A DNA stretch of 64,000 bases, taken from the NCBI RefSeq assembly GCF_004011825.1, contig NZ_RKLO01000005.1:248001-312000 (forward strand), given 5' to 3'. Positions 1 through 9,172 of this stretch are shown here, one piece after another. The notes beneath the pieces are model-generated. The model was not told where the DNA came from and searched no databases. It saw only the letters and a program-made list of their open reading frames with translations. The DNA comes from Rhodococcus xishaensis (GTDB lineage Bacteria; Actinomycetota; Actinomycetes; Mycobacteriales; Mycobacteriaceae). The translations under genes and the position numbers were made by a program. Each line of letters starts with the position of its first letter. The stretch's first letter is position 1.

Positions 1-489
1 CGAACCGCGGTCGACCAGCACCACCGCGCCGGTCACGTCCAACCCGTCGTAGTCGACGCTCTCACAGCCCTCGGTGCGGCCCGCCGGCACCGGCACCAGC
101 CATGCATGCAACCCGCCCGCCGGCGTCGCCGGCGAGTACGTGAGGGCATCCACCGGTACGTCGCGACCCGACACCTGCAAGCTCTGGTTGGTCACCTCGA
201 ACTTTTGGACAGCGAATTCCGGTGTCTCAACATCGAATCCGGCGCGCTCGAGCTGATCGACGACATAGTCGACGCTCGCCTGGTAGCCGTGCGTGCCGAC
301 CGCCCGATTGCCTCCGTTGTCGTGCGCGATGCGCTCGAGTTGATGGAGGTCGGCGATCACTGCATCCGTGTCGATCGCCGACGCGAGGCCCGGCCCGTCA
401 ACCGGCGGACCGATGTCGTCGGGATTTCCGCATCCCGCGAGCACCAGTGCGCCGGCCACACCTGCGACGAACGCCACGCGCATTCGCAT
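1..489 (-). CDS. lpqL: M28-family lipoprotein aminopeptidase, N-terminal part (LpqL-like)
   Basis: The visible 163 codons are the N-terminus of a secreted lipoprotein; the C-terminal part lies beyond the left edge. A short basic start and hydrophobic stretch end in a lipobox, LAGC, with the lipidated cysteine at residue 20. The following text (residues 45-160) resembles the N-terminal region of M28 zinc aminopeptidases, including the start of a protease-associated domain around residues 110-163. The zinc ligands are outside the window, so catalysis is inferred. In M. tuberculosis lpqL follows thiG in the same direction; here the same neighbours are separated by an ABC/AraC insert. Family assignment is fairly good, the symbol less certain. 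Confidence 0.7.
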   Translation of the reverse strand, partial: MRMRVAFVAGVAGALVLAGCGNPDDIGPPVDGPGLASAIDTDAVIADLHQLERIAHDNGGNRAVGTHGYQASVDYVVDQLERAGFDVETPEFAVQKFEVTNQSLQVSGRDVPVDALTYSPATPAGGLHAWLVPVPAGRTEGCESVDYDGLDVTGAVVLVDRGS

Positions 490-521
490 ACGGGCAGGGT
501 ACCCCGTGCAGGGTCCTTCCC

Positions 522-1343
522 TCAGCCCGTCAGGCGCTCTCCCAGGAAAGCCAGCATCTCGTCCCGTGCGGCGAGGGTGGGTTGCCCGGCTTCATCGATC
601 AGATGCGCAGTGACGACACTGTGCGGACCCGCGATCACGTGCTCGAAGAACGGCGATGTCTCGGTGTTCGCGGCACTGTCGGGCAGCACCCGCCCGGCAA
701 ACCGATCGCCGAGCGCCTGCTCGTATGCAGCGAACCGCTGTGCGCGACAGAACTTGTCACCGGAGAACCGGTAGGCCAACACCGTCAGGTCCTCCTCGTC
801 CAGGCGTTTGCGCACCAAGGCGAGTTCCTCGGGATTGCTGTCGATTCCGTCCGGATCGTCCAGCGGCAGCGACGGCTGCGAGAGCACCGGCGCAAGCATC
901 GCGGGCTCGAGCATCATCGACAGCGCGAAATTGCCCGTGAAACACATACCGATAGCCCCCACCCCCGGGCCTCCACACTCGTCGTGCGCGAGTCTCGCGA
1001 GCGCGCGTAGCCAGACCACCGCCGGGCTGCTTCCGTTCCTGCCGAGCGCCCGGAACTCTGCGCTCACGCAGGTCCGGCGAAACACCGCCACACCCTCTTC
1101 GACGCCAGGGACAGCGCCGTCACGACCGAACAGCGACGGCAGGTAGACGGTGAACCCTGCGTCACGCACCCACCGCCCGAAGCGTGCGACGTGGGGGCTG
1201 ATCCCGGGCATCTCCGGCATGACGATGACGGCCGGACCACGCCCAGCGACGTAGACCGTCTTCGCGACACCGTCCGACTCGACTGTGCGCCGGTCGAAAT
1301 CGTCGAGCGGGTCGTCCTCGTGCAAGCTTCGATTGGGCACCAT
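522..1343 (-). CDS. Dienelactone hydrolase family protein
   Basis: This 273-residue alpha/beta hydrolase carries the nucleophile elbow GMCFTGN with cysteine at about residue 134, typical of dienelactone hydrolases rather than serine esterases. A histidine in the sequence HSVVTAHL near residue 240 fits the third triad position. The family opens lactone rings such as those from chlorocatechol degradation, but many members act on unknown esters. A strong GGAGG lies just before the ATG; the next codon, GTG, has better spacing and could be the true start. It lies 30 bp downstream of the AraC-type regulator on the same strand, so the two may be co-transcribed. The substrate is not predictable. Confidence 0.85.
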   Translation of the reverse strand: MVPNRSLHEDDPLDDFDRRTVESDGVAKTVYVAGRGPAVIVMPEMPGISPHVARFGRWVRDAGFTVYLPSLFGRDGAVPGVEEGVAVFRRTCVSAEFRALGRNGSSPAVVWLRALARLAHDECGGPGVGAIGMCFTGNFALSMMLEPAMLAPVLSQPSLPLDDPDGIDSNPEELALVRKRLDEEDLTVLAYRFSGDKFCRAQRFAAYEQALGDRFAGRVLPDSAANTETSPFFEHVIAGPHSVVTAHLIDEAGQPTLAARDEMLAFLGERLTG

Positions 1344-1373
1344 TGTCCTCCGTGACTGGTCTTTCGTGTCCGT

Positions 1374-2405
1374 TCAGTCTGTCGGGCACCCGTCTTGGAG
1401 TGGAGGGGCGAAATCGCCACCCTTTATGGTCGTCTCGCCACGAAACTGCCTTCGATACTCAGCGGGACCGACGCCAACCTGATTCACGAACAGGCGCCGG
1501 AACGTTCCGGTGTCCCGGTAACCGACGCGTTCGACGATGCGTCCCACTGACAGGTCGGTGGTCTCCAGGAGGTTCCGCGCCGCGCGCACTCTTGCCCTCC
1601 GGAGGAAGTCGCGAGGCGCCTGTCCGGTCTCGGCGCCGAAGCGGCGCAGCATCGTTCGAGTACTGACGTGGAAGGCACCCGCCAACCGTTTCAGGTCGTA
1701 GGGCTCCGCGAGGTGCTCCACCAGCCAGGCCCCCACGTCGTCGGCGAAGAGCGCTCTCGCGGCCGGCAGCATCGAGTCGACGATGTACGGCGCCTGGCTC
1801 GTCCGGTTCTCGGCAACGAGGGTGATCCGGGCTGTGGCGCGGGCGATCTCGTCGCCTAGGTGCTCCCGCACGAGCGCGGTCGCGAGATCGAGTGCCGCAC
1901 TGAACGCCGCGGTGGTGGTAATCGGTCCATCTGTGACCGCCATCGCCTCGGGGCACACGGTCGTCCGGGGATACCGCCGGCCCAGGTGCGCCGCGAACAA
2001 CCACGACGTGGTGCATCTGCGCCCGTCGAGCAGGCCGGCCTCCCCCAGCAGGAACGCGCCGACGCACACCGACGCGATGCGGATTCCCCGATCGGCGGCC
2101 GACTCGAGGAACGCCGTTTCACGACGTCTGGCGGTCAGCTGCGGGACGGGATCCTCGGACGGCACGAGTTCGAATCCCGGCACCACGATCCGATCGAATC
2201 GGTGATGCCATCGGCGGACGCCGATCGGGAACCCACCGGCCGCCGGGACCGGGTCGGCCGTGGCCGCGATCACCGACACCCGGAACGGATCCGTCGGCGC
2301 CGCACCCGTCTCGCGCGCAACACGATTGGCGATGCGAAGCAGATCGGTGAATACGAAGATCTCCGCCGCCAGGCAGTTCTCGTAGGCCAGTACCCCGATC
2401 CGCAC
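1374..2405 (-). CDS. GlxA-family AraC transcriptional regulator with DJ-1/PfpI domain
   Basis: The protein has 343 residues in two parts. Residues 1-170 form a DJ-1/PfpI-like (class I amidotransferase-like) sensor domain with a cysteine at about 114 in SVCVGAF, the usual elbow position. Residues 225-330 are a double helix-turn-helix AraC domain with the typical end GYRDTGTFRRLF and GVGPAEYRR. The start is GTG at 2405 with GGAGG nine bases upstream. It lies downstream of the ABC exporter operon and upstream of the dienelactone hydrolase, all on one strand. Pieces of its first 75 codons are repeated at 4313-4430, showing that the neighbouring duplication broke inside this gene. The ligand is unknown. 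Confidence 0.9.
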   Translation of the reverse strand: MRIGVLAYENCLAAEIFVFTDLLRIANRVARETGAAPTDPFRVSVIAATADPVPAAGGFPIGVRRWHHRFDRIVVPGFELVPSEDPVPQLTARRRETAFLESAADRGIRIASVCVGAFLLGEAGLLDGRRCTTSWLFAAHLGRRYPRTTVCPEAMAVTDGPITTTAAFSAALDLATALVREHLGDEIARATARITLVAENRTSQAPYIVDSMLPAARALFADDVGAWLVEHLAEPYDLKRLAGAFHVSTRTMLRRFGAETGQAPRDFLRRARVRAARNLLETTDLSVGRIVERVGYRDTGTFRRLFVNQVGVGPAEYRRQFRGETTIKGGDFAPPLQDGCPTD

Positions 2406-2492
2406 AGCTCGGGCCTCCTCTCGCTCGACCGACGATAATGCAAGCGCCCGGCCGGGGATCCCGACCGGGCGCTCGCCGAGCAGCGTAGATGC

Positions 2493-3245
2493 TCAGGCGT
2501 CGCGCTTGTTCACCACGAAGAGGCTCGCGCCGAACACGATTGCTACGAAAGCCGCGAAGTAGAGCAGCGCACCCCATGGGCCCCAGTAGAAGTCGACCCC
2601 GCCGTCTTGTCCGAGGAAGTACGACATGTTGTTGAAGGGACCGAACTCGGCGAAGTACTTGCCCACCTTCGGGATGAGGGTCAACAGGCTCTCGATCACC
2701 AGCGGCCACAGCAGCAGTAGCGAAATCGCGCCCGCCGACTGACGGATCAGCGTGCCGACTCCGACCGCGAGCACCGCGAGGAGCGCGTAGTAGATCGGGA
2801 TCCCGAACAGTTCGCGGGCATTGCTGCCGTCACCGATGGACAGCGACTCCCCCGAGATCGCCTGTGCCACGAACAACGACAGCAGGGCGACGACCAGCCC
2901 GAGGACGGCCGCGATCGCGGCCAGCAGCAGTGCCTTGCCACCGATCACGTGGGTGCGACGCGGGACCGCCTGGAACGTCGTGCGGATGACGCTGAACCGG
3001 TACTCGGTGGTCACCGCCAGAGCCGCCATGATCATCACCAGCATGGAACCGAACGCGCCCGCACCCGCCTGGGTGGACGCGACCGAGAACTCGCCCATCG
3101 AGCCCTCGCCCGACGACTCCAGCTCGCTGTAGCCCCAGGCCAGGATCGCAGCGAACCCGACGCTGACGACAACCGCAATCAGGCTGCACCAGATCGGCGA
3201 CTTGGTCGACGTCAACTTGATGCGCTCTGCATTCAACACGCTCAT
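2493..3245 (-). CDS. ABC-2 type transporter permease, copy A
   Basis: This 250-residue integral membrane protein has about six hydrophobic segments and begins MSVLNAERIKLTSTKSP, typical of actinobacterial ABC-2 permeases that pair with a stand-alone ATPase. It ends in NKRDA. Its ATG overlaps the TGA of the ATPase gene by one base (TGATG), indicating translational coupling. A diverged paralogue lies at 4447-5199. The first 30 or so residues and the C-terminal third are nearly the same in both copies, while the extracytoplasmic-looking segments (about residues 35-60 and 128-145) differ most, which suggests divergence in what is bound or exported. Substrate unknown; bacteriocin, drug or lipid export are all possible. 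Confidence 0.88.
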   Translation of the reverse strand: MSVLNAERIKLTSTKSPIWCSLIAVVVSVGFAAILAWGYSELESSGEGSMGEFSVASTQAGAGAFGSMLVMIMAALAVTTEYRFSVIRTTFQAVPRRTHVIGGKALLLAAIAAVLGLVVALLSLFVAQAISGESLSIGDGSNARELFGIPIYYALLAVLAVGVGTLIRQSAGAISLLLLWPLVIESLLTLIPKVGKYFAEFGPFNNMSYFLGQDGGVDFYWGPWGALLYFAAFVAIVFGASLFVVNKRDA

Positions 3246-4206
3246 CAGAGCGCACCTCCCATGTTCTGTGCCGCGCCGGCCGGCTCCCCGGCGATCTGAG
3301 CGTGGTACTGCACCTCGTCACCGGTGAGCTTCATGAACGCGTCCTCGAGCGAACCCCGCTGCGACGACAGCTCGTGCAGCACGATCCCGTTCGAGCCCGC
3401 GAGCGCACCGACATCGTCGGTGCGCGCCCCCGACACCAGCAACGCCGACTCGTGGTCGTCCCCGGCCTCCTCGCTCACCGCGAAGCCCCGCGCGGTGAGC
3501 AGACCGCGCAGCGCGTCGAGCTGCGGGCTGCGCACCCGCACCGACGACTCCGACGCGCGGTCGACGAACTCCTTGACACTGGTGTCGGCGATCAACCGGC
3601 CCCGACCGATGACGATGAGGTGCTCGGCGGTCAACGACATCTCCGAGAGCAGGTGACTCGACACCAGCACCGTGCGCCCCTCCGCCGCCAGGCTCTGCAT
3701 GAACTTGCGAATCCACACGATGCCCTCGGGATCGAGACCGTTGACCGGCTCATCGAACAACAGCACCTTGGGATCACCCAGCAACGCCCCTGCCAGCCCC
3801 AACCGCTGCGACATGCCCAGCGAGAAACCACCGGCCTTCTTCCCGGCGACCTCGGTCAGACCCACCAGCCGCAGCACCTCGTCCACCCGAGACTTCGGCA
3901 ACGAGTTCGCCGCCGCCATCCACTGCAGGTGCGCCTTGGCCGTACGGTTCGGGTGCACCCACTTGGCGTCGAGGAGCGCGCCGACGGTGTGCAGCGGCCG
4001 CTCCAGTTCGCGGTAGGGCACTCCCTCGATCAATGCGGTACCCGAAGTCGGCCGGTCGAGACCGAGGATCATCCGCATAGTCGTCGACTTACCGGCACCG
4101 TTCGGGCCCAGAAAGCCCGTGACACTGCCCGGCTTCACGGTGAACGTCAGATCTTCCACCGCTTTCGTCGACCCGAAGGTCTTCGTCAGTCCCCTCACTT
4201 CAATCA
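3181..4206. repeat. Near-identical direct repeat, copy A (ATPase gene and permease 5' end)
   Basis: This stretch matches 5135-6175 base for base wherever I compared it, apart from a 15-bp indel near 3260. Sequence on both sides of the tract is visibly diverged, including the rest of the permease and the ATPase upstream region. The sharp drop in identity at the tract edges is the signature of gene conversion over an older duplication. Confidence 0.85.
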
Positions 4207-4207
4207 T
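3245..4207 (-). CDS. ABC transporter ATP-binding protein, copy A
   Basis: A cytoplasmic nucleotide-binding subunit of 320 residues from the ATG at 4207; a GTG at 4216 would add three. Visible motifs are Walker A GPNGAGKST (residues 34-42), a degenerate signature SLGMSQRLG (129-137) and Walker B VLLFDEP (148-154), followed by NGLDPEG and the H-loop region SSHLLSE. The C-terminal 100 residues are the extension usual in DrrA/CcmA-type exporters. It is essentially identical, in DNA as well as protein, to copy B at 5199-6176. The differences I found are one codon in the extra GTG-start leader and a 15-bp insertion near the C-terminus of copy B. It pairs with the permease immediately downstream. 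Confidence 0.92.
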   Translation of the reverse strand: MIEVRGLTKTFGSTKAVEDLTFTVKPGSVTGFLGPNGAGKSTTMRMILGLDRPTSGTALIEGVPYRELERPLHTVGALLDAKWVHPNRTAKAHLQWMAAANSLPKSRVDEVLRLVGLTEVAGKKAGGFSLGMSQRLGLAGALLGDPKVLLFDEPVNGLDPEGIVWIRKFMQSLAAEGRTVLVSSHLLSEMSLTAEHLIVIGRGRLIADTSVKEFVDRASESSVRVRSPQLDALRGLLTARGFAVSEEAGDDHESALLVSGARTDDVGALAGSNGIVLHELSSQRGSLEDAFMKLTGDEVQYHAQIAGEPAGAAQNMGGAL

Positions 4208-4312
4208 GGGGACCACTTTGCCCGAAACATCCTCATCGATGCATCGGACTTCGGTCTATTCATGCGTCATACCCAGGGATGACTCCGACTCGAATCGTGC
4301 CGGAGATCACAA

Positions 4313-4440
4313 CCACGATCCGATCGAAACGGTGATGGCATCAAACGGATCCGTCGACGCTACACGCGTCTCGCACGCAACACGATTGGCGAACCGGCGA
4401 TAGTGCAAGCGCCCGGCTGGGGGCGCTCGAGGAGTAACGC
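4313..4440 (-). pseudogene. Eroded fragment of the GlxA/AraC regulator gene at the duplication junction
   Basis: Two pieces of the AraC gene at 1374-2405 recur here in the same order and orientation. Bases 4313-4341 match 2185-2211 (regulator codons about 65-74). Bases 4343-4392 match about 2283-2336 (codons about 23-41). Bases 4396-4440 then match the sequence between the regulator start and the permease stop (2430-2492). The intervening parts have been deleted, so no reading frame survives. This marks the inner end of a tandem duplication that started inside the regulator gene. Confidence 0.75.
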
Positions 4441-4446
4441 AGATAC

Positions 4447-5199
4447 TCAGGCGTCGCGCTTGTTCACCACGAAGAGGCTGGCGCCGAACACGATTGCGAC
4501 GAAACCCGTGAAGTAGAGCAGCGCACCCCATGGGCCCCAGTGGAAGTCGATCGGCCCCTCGTTTCCGAGAAAGTACGACATGTTGTTGAACGGGCCGAAC
4601 TCGCCGACGTACTTGCCCACCCTCGGGATGAGAGTCAACAGGCTCTCGATCACCAGCGGCCATAGCAGCAGTAGCGAGATCGCGCCCGCCGACTGACGGA
4701 CCAGCGTGCCAACTCCGACCGCGAGCACCGCGAGGAGCGTGAAGTAGATCGGGACGCCGAACAGTTCACGCGCGTTGTCGCGCGCTCCCAGATCCACCGT
4801 CACACCGGAGGTCGCCTGCGCCACGTAGTAGGACAGCAGCGCGATGACCAATCCGAGAACCGCGGCGATGGTCGCCAACAGCAGCGCCTTGCTCGCGATG
4901 ACCTGGGCTCGATTCGGCAGCGCCAGGAACGTCGTGCGGATGACACCGAACCGGTACTCGGTGGTCACGGCCAGAACCGCCATGATCATTACGAGCATCG
5001 CTCCGAAGTTGACCGCACCGAGCTGCGTGTCCGACGCGGTGAGCTCGCTGATCAAGAGGTCACCGCTCGATATCATCGACTTGAGAAATATCCCGAACAC
5101 CGCGGCCAGACCAACGCTGACCACCACGGCGATGAGGCTGCACCAGATCGGCGACTTGGTCGACGTCAACTTGATGCGCTCTGCATTCAACACGCTCAT
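4447..5199 (-). CDS. ABC-2 type transporter permease, copy B
   Basis: A 250-residue paralogue of the permease at 2493-3245, of identical length and membrane layout. The first 30 residues and the C-terminal region from about 150 onward are largely shared, while residues 31-62 and 125-142 are substantially different. Like copy A its ATG overlaps the stop codon of the preceding ATPase gene by one base. Both copies are intact, so both are probably used. The unequal divergence between the permease parts and the frozen ATPase suggests the same ATPase drives two permeases of different specificity. The substrate is unknown. Confidence 0.88.
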   Translation of the reverse strand: MSVLNAERIKLTSTKSPIWCSLIAVVVSVGLAAVFGIFLKSMISSGDLLISELTASDTQLGAVNFGAMLVMIMAVLAVTTEYRFGVIRTTFLALPNRAQVIASKALLLATIAAVLGLVIALLSYYVAQATSGVTVDLGARDNARELFGVPIYFTLLAVLAVGVGTLVRQSAGAISLLLLWPLVIESLLTLIPRVGKYVGEFGPFNNMSYFLGNEGPIDFHWGPWGALLYFTGFVAIVFGASLFVVNKRDA

Positions 5200-6175
5200 C
5201 AGAGCGCACCTCCCGTCTTCTGTGCGCCACCGTTCTGTGCCGCGCCGGCCGGCTCCCCGGCGATCTGAGCGTGGTACTGCACCTCGTCACCGGTGAGCTT
5301 CATGAACGCGTCCTCGAGCGAACCCCGCTGCGACGACAGCTCGTGCAGCACGATCCCGTTCGAGCCCGCGAGCGCACCGACATCGTCGGTGCGCGCCCCC
5401 GACACCAGCAACGCCGACTCGTGGTCGTCCCCGGCCTCCTCGCTCACCGCGAAGCCCCGCGCGGTGAGCAGACCGCGCAGCGCGTCGAGCTGCGGGCTGC
5501 GCACCCGCACCGACGACTCCGACGCGCGGTCGACGAACTCCTTGACACTGGTGTCGGCGATCAACCGGCCCCGACCGATGACGATGAGGTGCTCGGCGGT
5601 CAACGACATCTCCGAGAGCAGGTGACTCGACACCAGCACCGTGCGCCCCTCCGCCGCCAGGCTCTGCATGAACTTGCGAATCCACACGATGCCCTCGGGA
5701 TCGAGACCGTTGACCGGCTCATCGAACAACAGCACCTTGGGATCACCCAGCAACGCCCCTGCCAGCCCCAACCGCTGCGACATGCCCAGCGAGAAACCAC
5801 CGGCCTTCTTCCCGGCGACCTCGGTCAGACCCACCAGCCGCAGCACCTCGTCCACCCGAGACTTCGGCAACGAGTTCGCCGCCGCCATCCACTGCAGGTG
5901 CGCCTTGGCCGTACGGTTCGGGTGCACCCACTTGGCGTCGAGGAGCGCGCCGACGGTGTGCAGCGGCCGCTCCAGTTCGCGGTAGGGCACTCCCTCGATC
6001 AATGCGGTACCCGAAGTCGGCCGGTCGAGACCGAGGATCATCCGCATAGTCGTCGACTTACCGGCACCGTTCGGGCCCAGAAAGCCCGTGACACTGCCCG
6101 GCTTCACGGTGAACGTCAGATCTTCCACCGCTTTCGTCGACCCGAAGGTCTTCGTCAGTCCCCTCACTTCAATCA
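5135..6175. repeat. Near-identical direct repeat, copy B (ATPase gene and permease 5' end)
   Basis: Partner of 3181-4206. The offset between copies is 1954 bp before and 1969 bp after the 15-bp insertion. Beyond 6175 the copies continue as a diverged match up to about 6283, where copy B runs into unrelated sequence at the pentapeptide gene. The shared bases ACCA at that edge and at 4312-4316 are a candidate microhomology for the original duplication. Confidence 0.85.
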
Positions 6176-6176
6176 T
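5199..6176 (-). CDS. ABC transporter ATP-binding protein, copy B
   Basis: A 325-residue ATP-binding subunit from the ATG at 6176 (a GTG at 6185 would add three), identical to copy A except at its very C-terminus, where five extra residues come from a 15-bp insertion. Walker A, the variant signature SLGMSQR and Walker B are all intact. It is the first gene of the ABC array on the minus strand, downstream of the pentapeptide-repeat gene. The DNA upstream (6177-6283) is a diverged copy of the DNA upstream of copy A (4208-4312), so each operon has retained its own related promoter region. Confidence 0.92.
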   Translation of the reverse strand: MIEVRGLTKTFGSTKAVEDLTFTVKPGSVTGFLGPNGAGKSTTMRMILGLDRPTSGTALIEGVPYRELERPLHTVGALLDAKWVHPNRTAKAHLQWMAAANSLPKSRVDEVLRLVGLTEVAGKKAGGFSLGMSQRLGLAGALLGDPKVLLFDEPVNGLDPEGIVWIRKFMQSLAAEGRTVLVSSHLLSEMSLTAEHLIVIGRGRLIADTSVKEFVDRASESSVRVRSPQLDALRGLLTARGFAVSEEAGDDHESALLVSGARTDDVGALAGSNGIVLHELSSQRGSLEDAFMKLTGDEVQYHAQIAGEPAGAAQNGGAQKTGGAL

Positions 6177-6284
6177 GAGGACCACTTTGCCGAAACATCC
6201 TCACCAGCGCACCGAAGCCAGGTTCATTGCCGCGTCATACCCGGGGACGACTCCGACTCGAATCGTGCCGGAGATCACAACCAT

Positions 6285-6824
6285 TCAGCTGCGGACAGCT
6301 CCGTCGGGCATGTGTGCGTCGGTGAGATCCGTACCCGCGAGGTCCGCGCTCGTGATCTTCGCGCCGGTCAGGTCCGCGTGCGCGAGGTACGCGCCGGCCA
6401 GTCGCGCTCCGGTCAGGTCCGCGTCCTCGAGGTGCGCCGCCGTCATGTACGCGCCGGACAGGTCGGCGCCCGCGAGGTCAGCGTGGTCGAGGTCGGTCTC
6501 CGTCAGAAACGACAGCGTCAACACGGCACCGGACAGGTTGGCGTTCGCCAGATGCGTCCCTGTGAAGTCCGCATCGGCGGCGACCGCCCCGGACAGGTTC
6601 GCCCCCGTCATATCGGCGCCGCCGAGTTCCGCGGCCGTCAGGTTCGCCCCCGAAAGATCGGTGCCGACCATGTTGGCACCTGTCAGGTTGGCCCCGGCTA
6701 GATCTGCACCGGACAAGTCCAGACCGTGGAGGTCCGGAGCTTCGGGTAATTCGTCGCGTCGGGCGTTCCACGCCACGACATCCGAGCGGAGTAGTTCGAG
6801 AAGATTGGCACTCATCGTCGACAT
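6285..6824 (-). CDS. Pentapeptide-repeat protein
   Basis: The 179-residue product begins MSTMSANLLELLRSD; this start is chosen because GGAGG lies six bases upstream of the ATG at 6824. After about 35 residues it becomes a continuous run of A(D/N)LxG pentapeptides to the C-terminus, for example LSGADLAGANLTGANM, which should fold as a right-handed quadrilateral beta-helix. Such proteins include DNA mimics such as MfpA and Qnr that bind gyrase, but most have no known role. This one uses an LSGA/LTGA pattern without an obvious Qnr loop, so I leave the function open. It ends next to the edge of the ABC duplication. Confidence 0.88.
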   Translation of the reverse strand: MSTMSANLLELLRSDVVAWNARRDELPEAPDLHGLDLSGADLAGANLTGANMVGTDLSGANLTAAELGGADMTGANLSGAVAADADFTGTHLANANLSGAVLTLSFLTETDLDHADLAGADLSGAYMTAAHLEDADLTGARLAGAYLAHADLTGAKITSADLAGTDLTDAHMPDGAVRS

Positions 6825-6996
6825 GGCATCCTCCACTGGAACCAGCACTGCTCCCGAGAGTAGCGCGATTCGACGCAAGACCTGGTATTTCGACCAATCC
6901 GTAATCCGCGGAGTGCAGCCTGAGCGCCCACTCCGGCCCCCTGGATCCGTAATCCGCCTCCGTTGGCCCAGGAAATGGGGGCTCAGGACGAACCGA

Positions 6997-7968
<972 letters not shown>

Positions 7969-7972
<4 letters not shown>

Positions 7973-9036
7973 ACCTTCGCTAGTGAAAATCGTTCGGCAG
8001 TAGCGCTTTCCGCCTCCACCAAGGCTGCCCCTTCAAGGATCGCGACCGTCGCGTCCGCTGTCAGGGGGGCCGTCAGGATGCCGTTGCGGCCGTGCCCGGT
8101 CGCGAGAAGCACGCGGTCGGAAACCCGTCCGATGATAGGCAGGTTGTCCGGACTCATAGGGCGCAAACCGGCTTTCGCCTCGTACAGCTCGTACTCGCCG
8201 ATGGCCGGCATGAGCACCTCGGCGTCGGCGATCAGATCCCGCACCCCGGCCACCGTCACCTGGGTGTCGTGACCTGACTCGTACTGCGTTGCGCCGACCA
8301 CGATGCCATCTGCGCGCGGTACCAGGTAGGACGGACGGCCATGGACGCTTCCGCGGATCGTGCGCCGTGGCACCGGCGTCACACCGGGCCGCGCCCGCAG
8401 ACGCAGGATCTCGCCCTTCACCGGCCGCACCGGCAGATCGGGCCACAGCTGGGCGGAGTTCGATCCCGCGGCCAGCACTATCTGGTCCGTGGTCAGCTCG
8501 TCCAGATCGGTCACCGCTTGCTCGATCAACAGGACCTCCGCATCGACGGCCGCGGTCCGCAGCGCCCGCATCAACAGCCGGTTGTCGACCGCCAACTCGG
8601 TGGGCGCCTGCAAACCGAGCCGGATGCCGCGTCCGAGCGACGGCTCGAGTTCCCGGATCTGCGCCCGGTTCAGCATTCGCAGCTCATGTCCCTGGCGGGC
8701 GACCCAGTCGGCGATGGTCTGCAAATCGGCGGCGTCGGCTGCATCGAGCGCAACGGTCAGCGAATCGTCTGAGGTGAACAGTGTCACGCCCGCGATACGC
8801 TCGAGTTCCGCACCGAAATCCGGCCACCGCTGCAAAGACTCTGCACCGAACTCGAGCGCCTTCTCCTCACCGGGCCAGCCCTCCGACAGCGGTGCCAGCA
8901 TGCCGCCGGCGACCCAGGACGCCCCCGAGCCGGGCGTCGGGTCGTACAGTCGAACCGCCCAGCCATGCTGCGCCGCTCGCCACGCTATGGACAGGCCGAT
9001 CACACCGCCTCCGACGACGGAAACCGATCGGGTCAA
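7969..9036 (-). CDS. thiO: Glycine oxidase ThiO
   Basis: This FAD-dependent D-amino-acid/glycine oxidase (355 residues) makes dehydroglycine for thiazole synthesis in aerobes. An N-terminal Rossmann motif GGGVIGLSIAW (residues 8-18) and the C-terminal LPIIGRVSDRVLLATGHGRNGILTAP are typical. The start codon is TTG at 9036, preceded by GGTGGAG eight to ten bases upstream. This ribosome site sits directly behind the 3' side of the TPP riboswitch, so control is probably at translation initiation. It is the first gene of the thiO-thiS-thiG operon. Confidence 0.94.
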
Positions 9037-9048
9037 CTTCGCTCCACC

Positions 9049-9135
9049 TCACTCCCTGCGCCGGCATGATCCGGATCAGGTATGACGGTCGGGGCCCAGC
9101 GGCCCCCTCTCAGCCCCACATACTCGGGACTCCCG
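9049..9135 (-). promoter_or_regulatory. TPP riboswitch (THI element)
   Basis: Read on the minus strand, the leader of thiO contains the conserved TPP-sensor strings GGGGCTGAGAGGG (about 9107-9119) and ACCTGATCCGGATCATGCC (about 9063-9081), then GGCGCAGGGAG. These are the pyrimidine- and pyrophosphate-binding parts of the aptamer. A GC-rich arm, GGCCGCTGGGCCCC, lies between them. The element ends about 15-20 bases before the TTG start of thiO, so ligand binding probably masks the GGTGGAG ribosome site. Divergent thiE is on the other strand and is not controlled by this RNA. Confidence 0.93.
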
Positions 9136-9172
9136 TGTTGATTCGTCTGAAGTAGAGACTACCGTTCGAGGT

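Noticed and set aside
5271-6701. 476-codon plus-strand frame across the ATPase and pentapeptide genes
   Set aside because: Antisense to two well-supported genes; repeated VRxGQ text is the reverse complement of the pentapeptide repeats.
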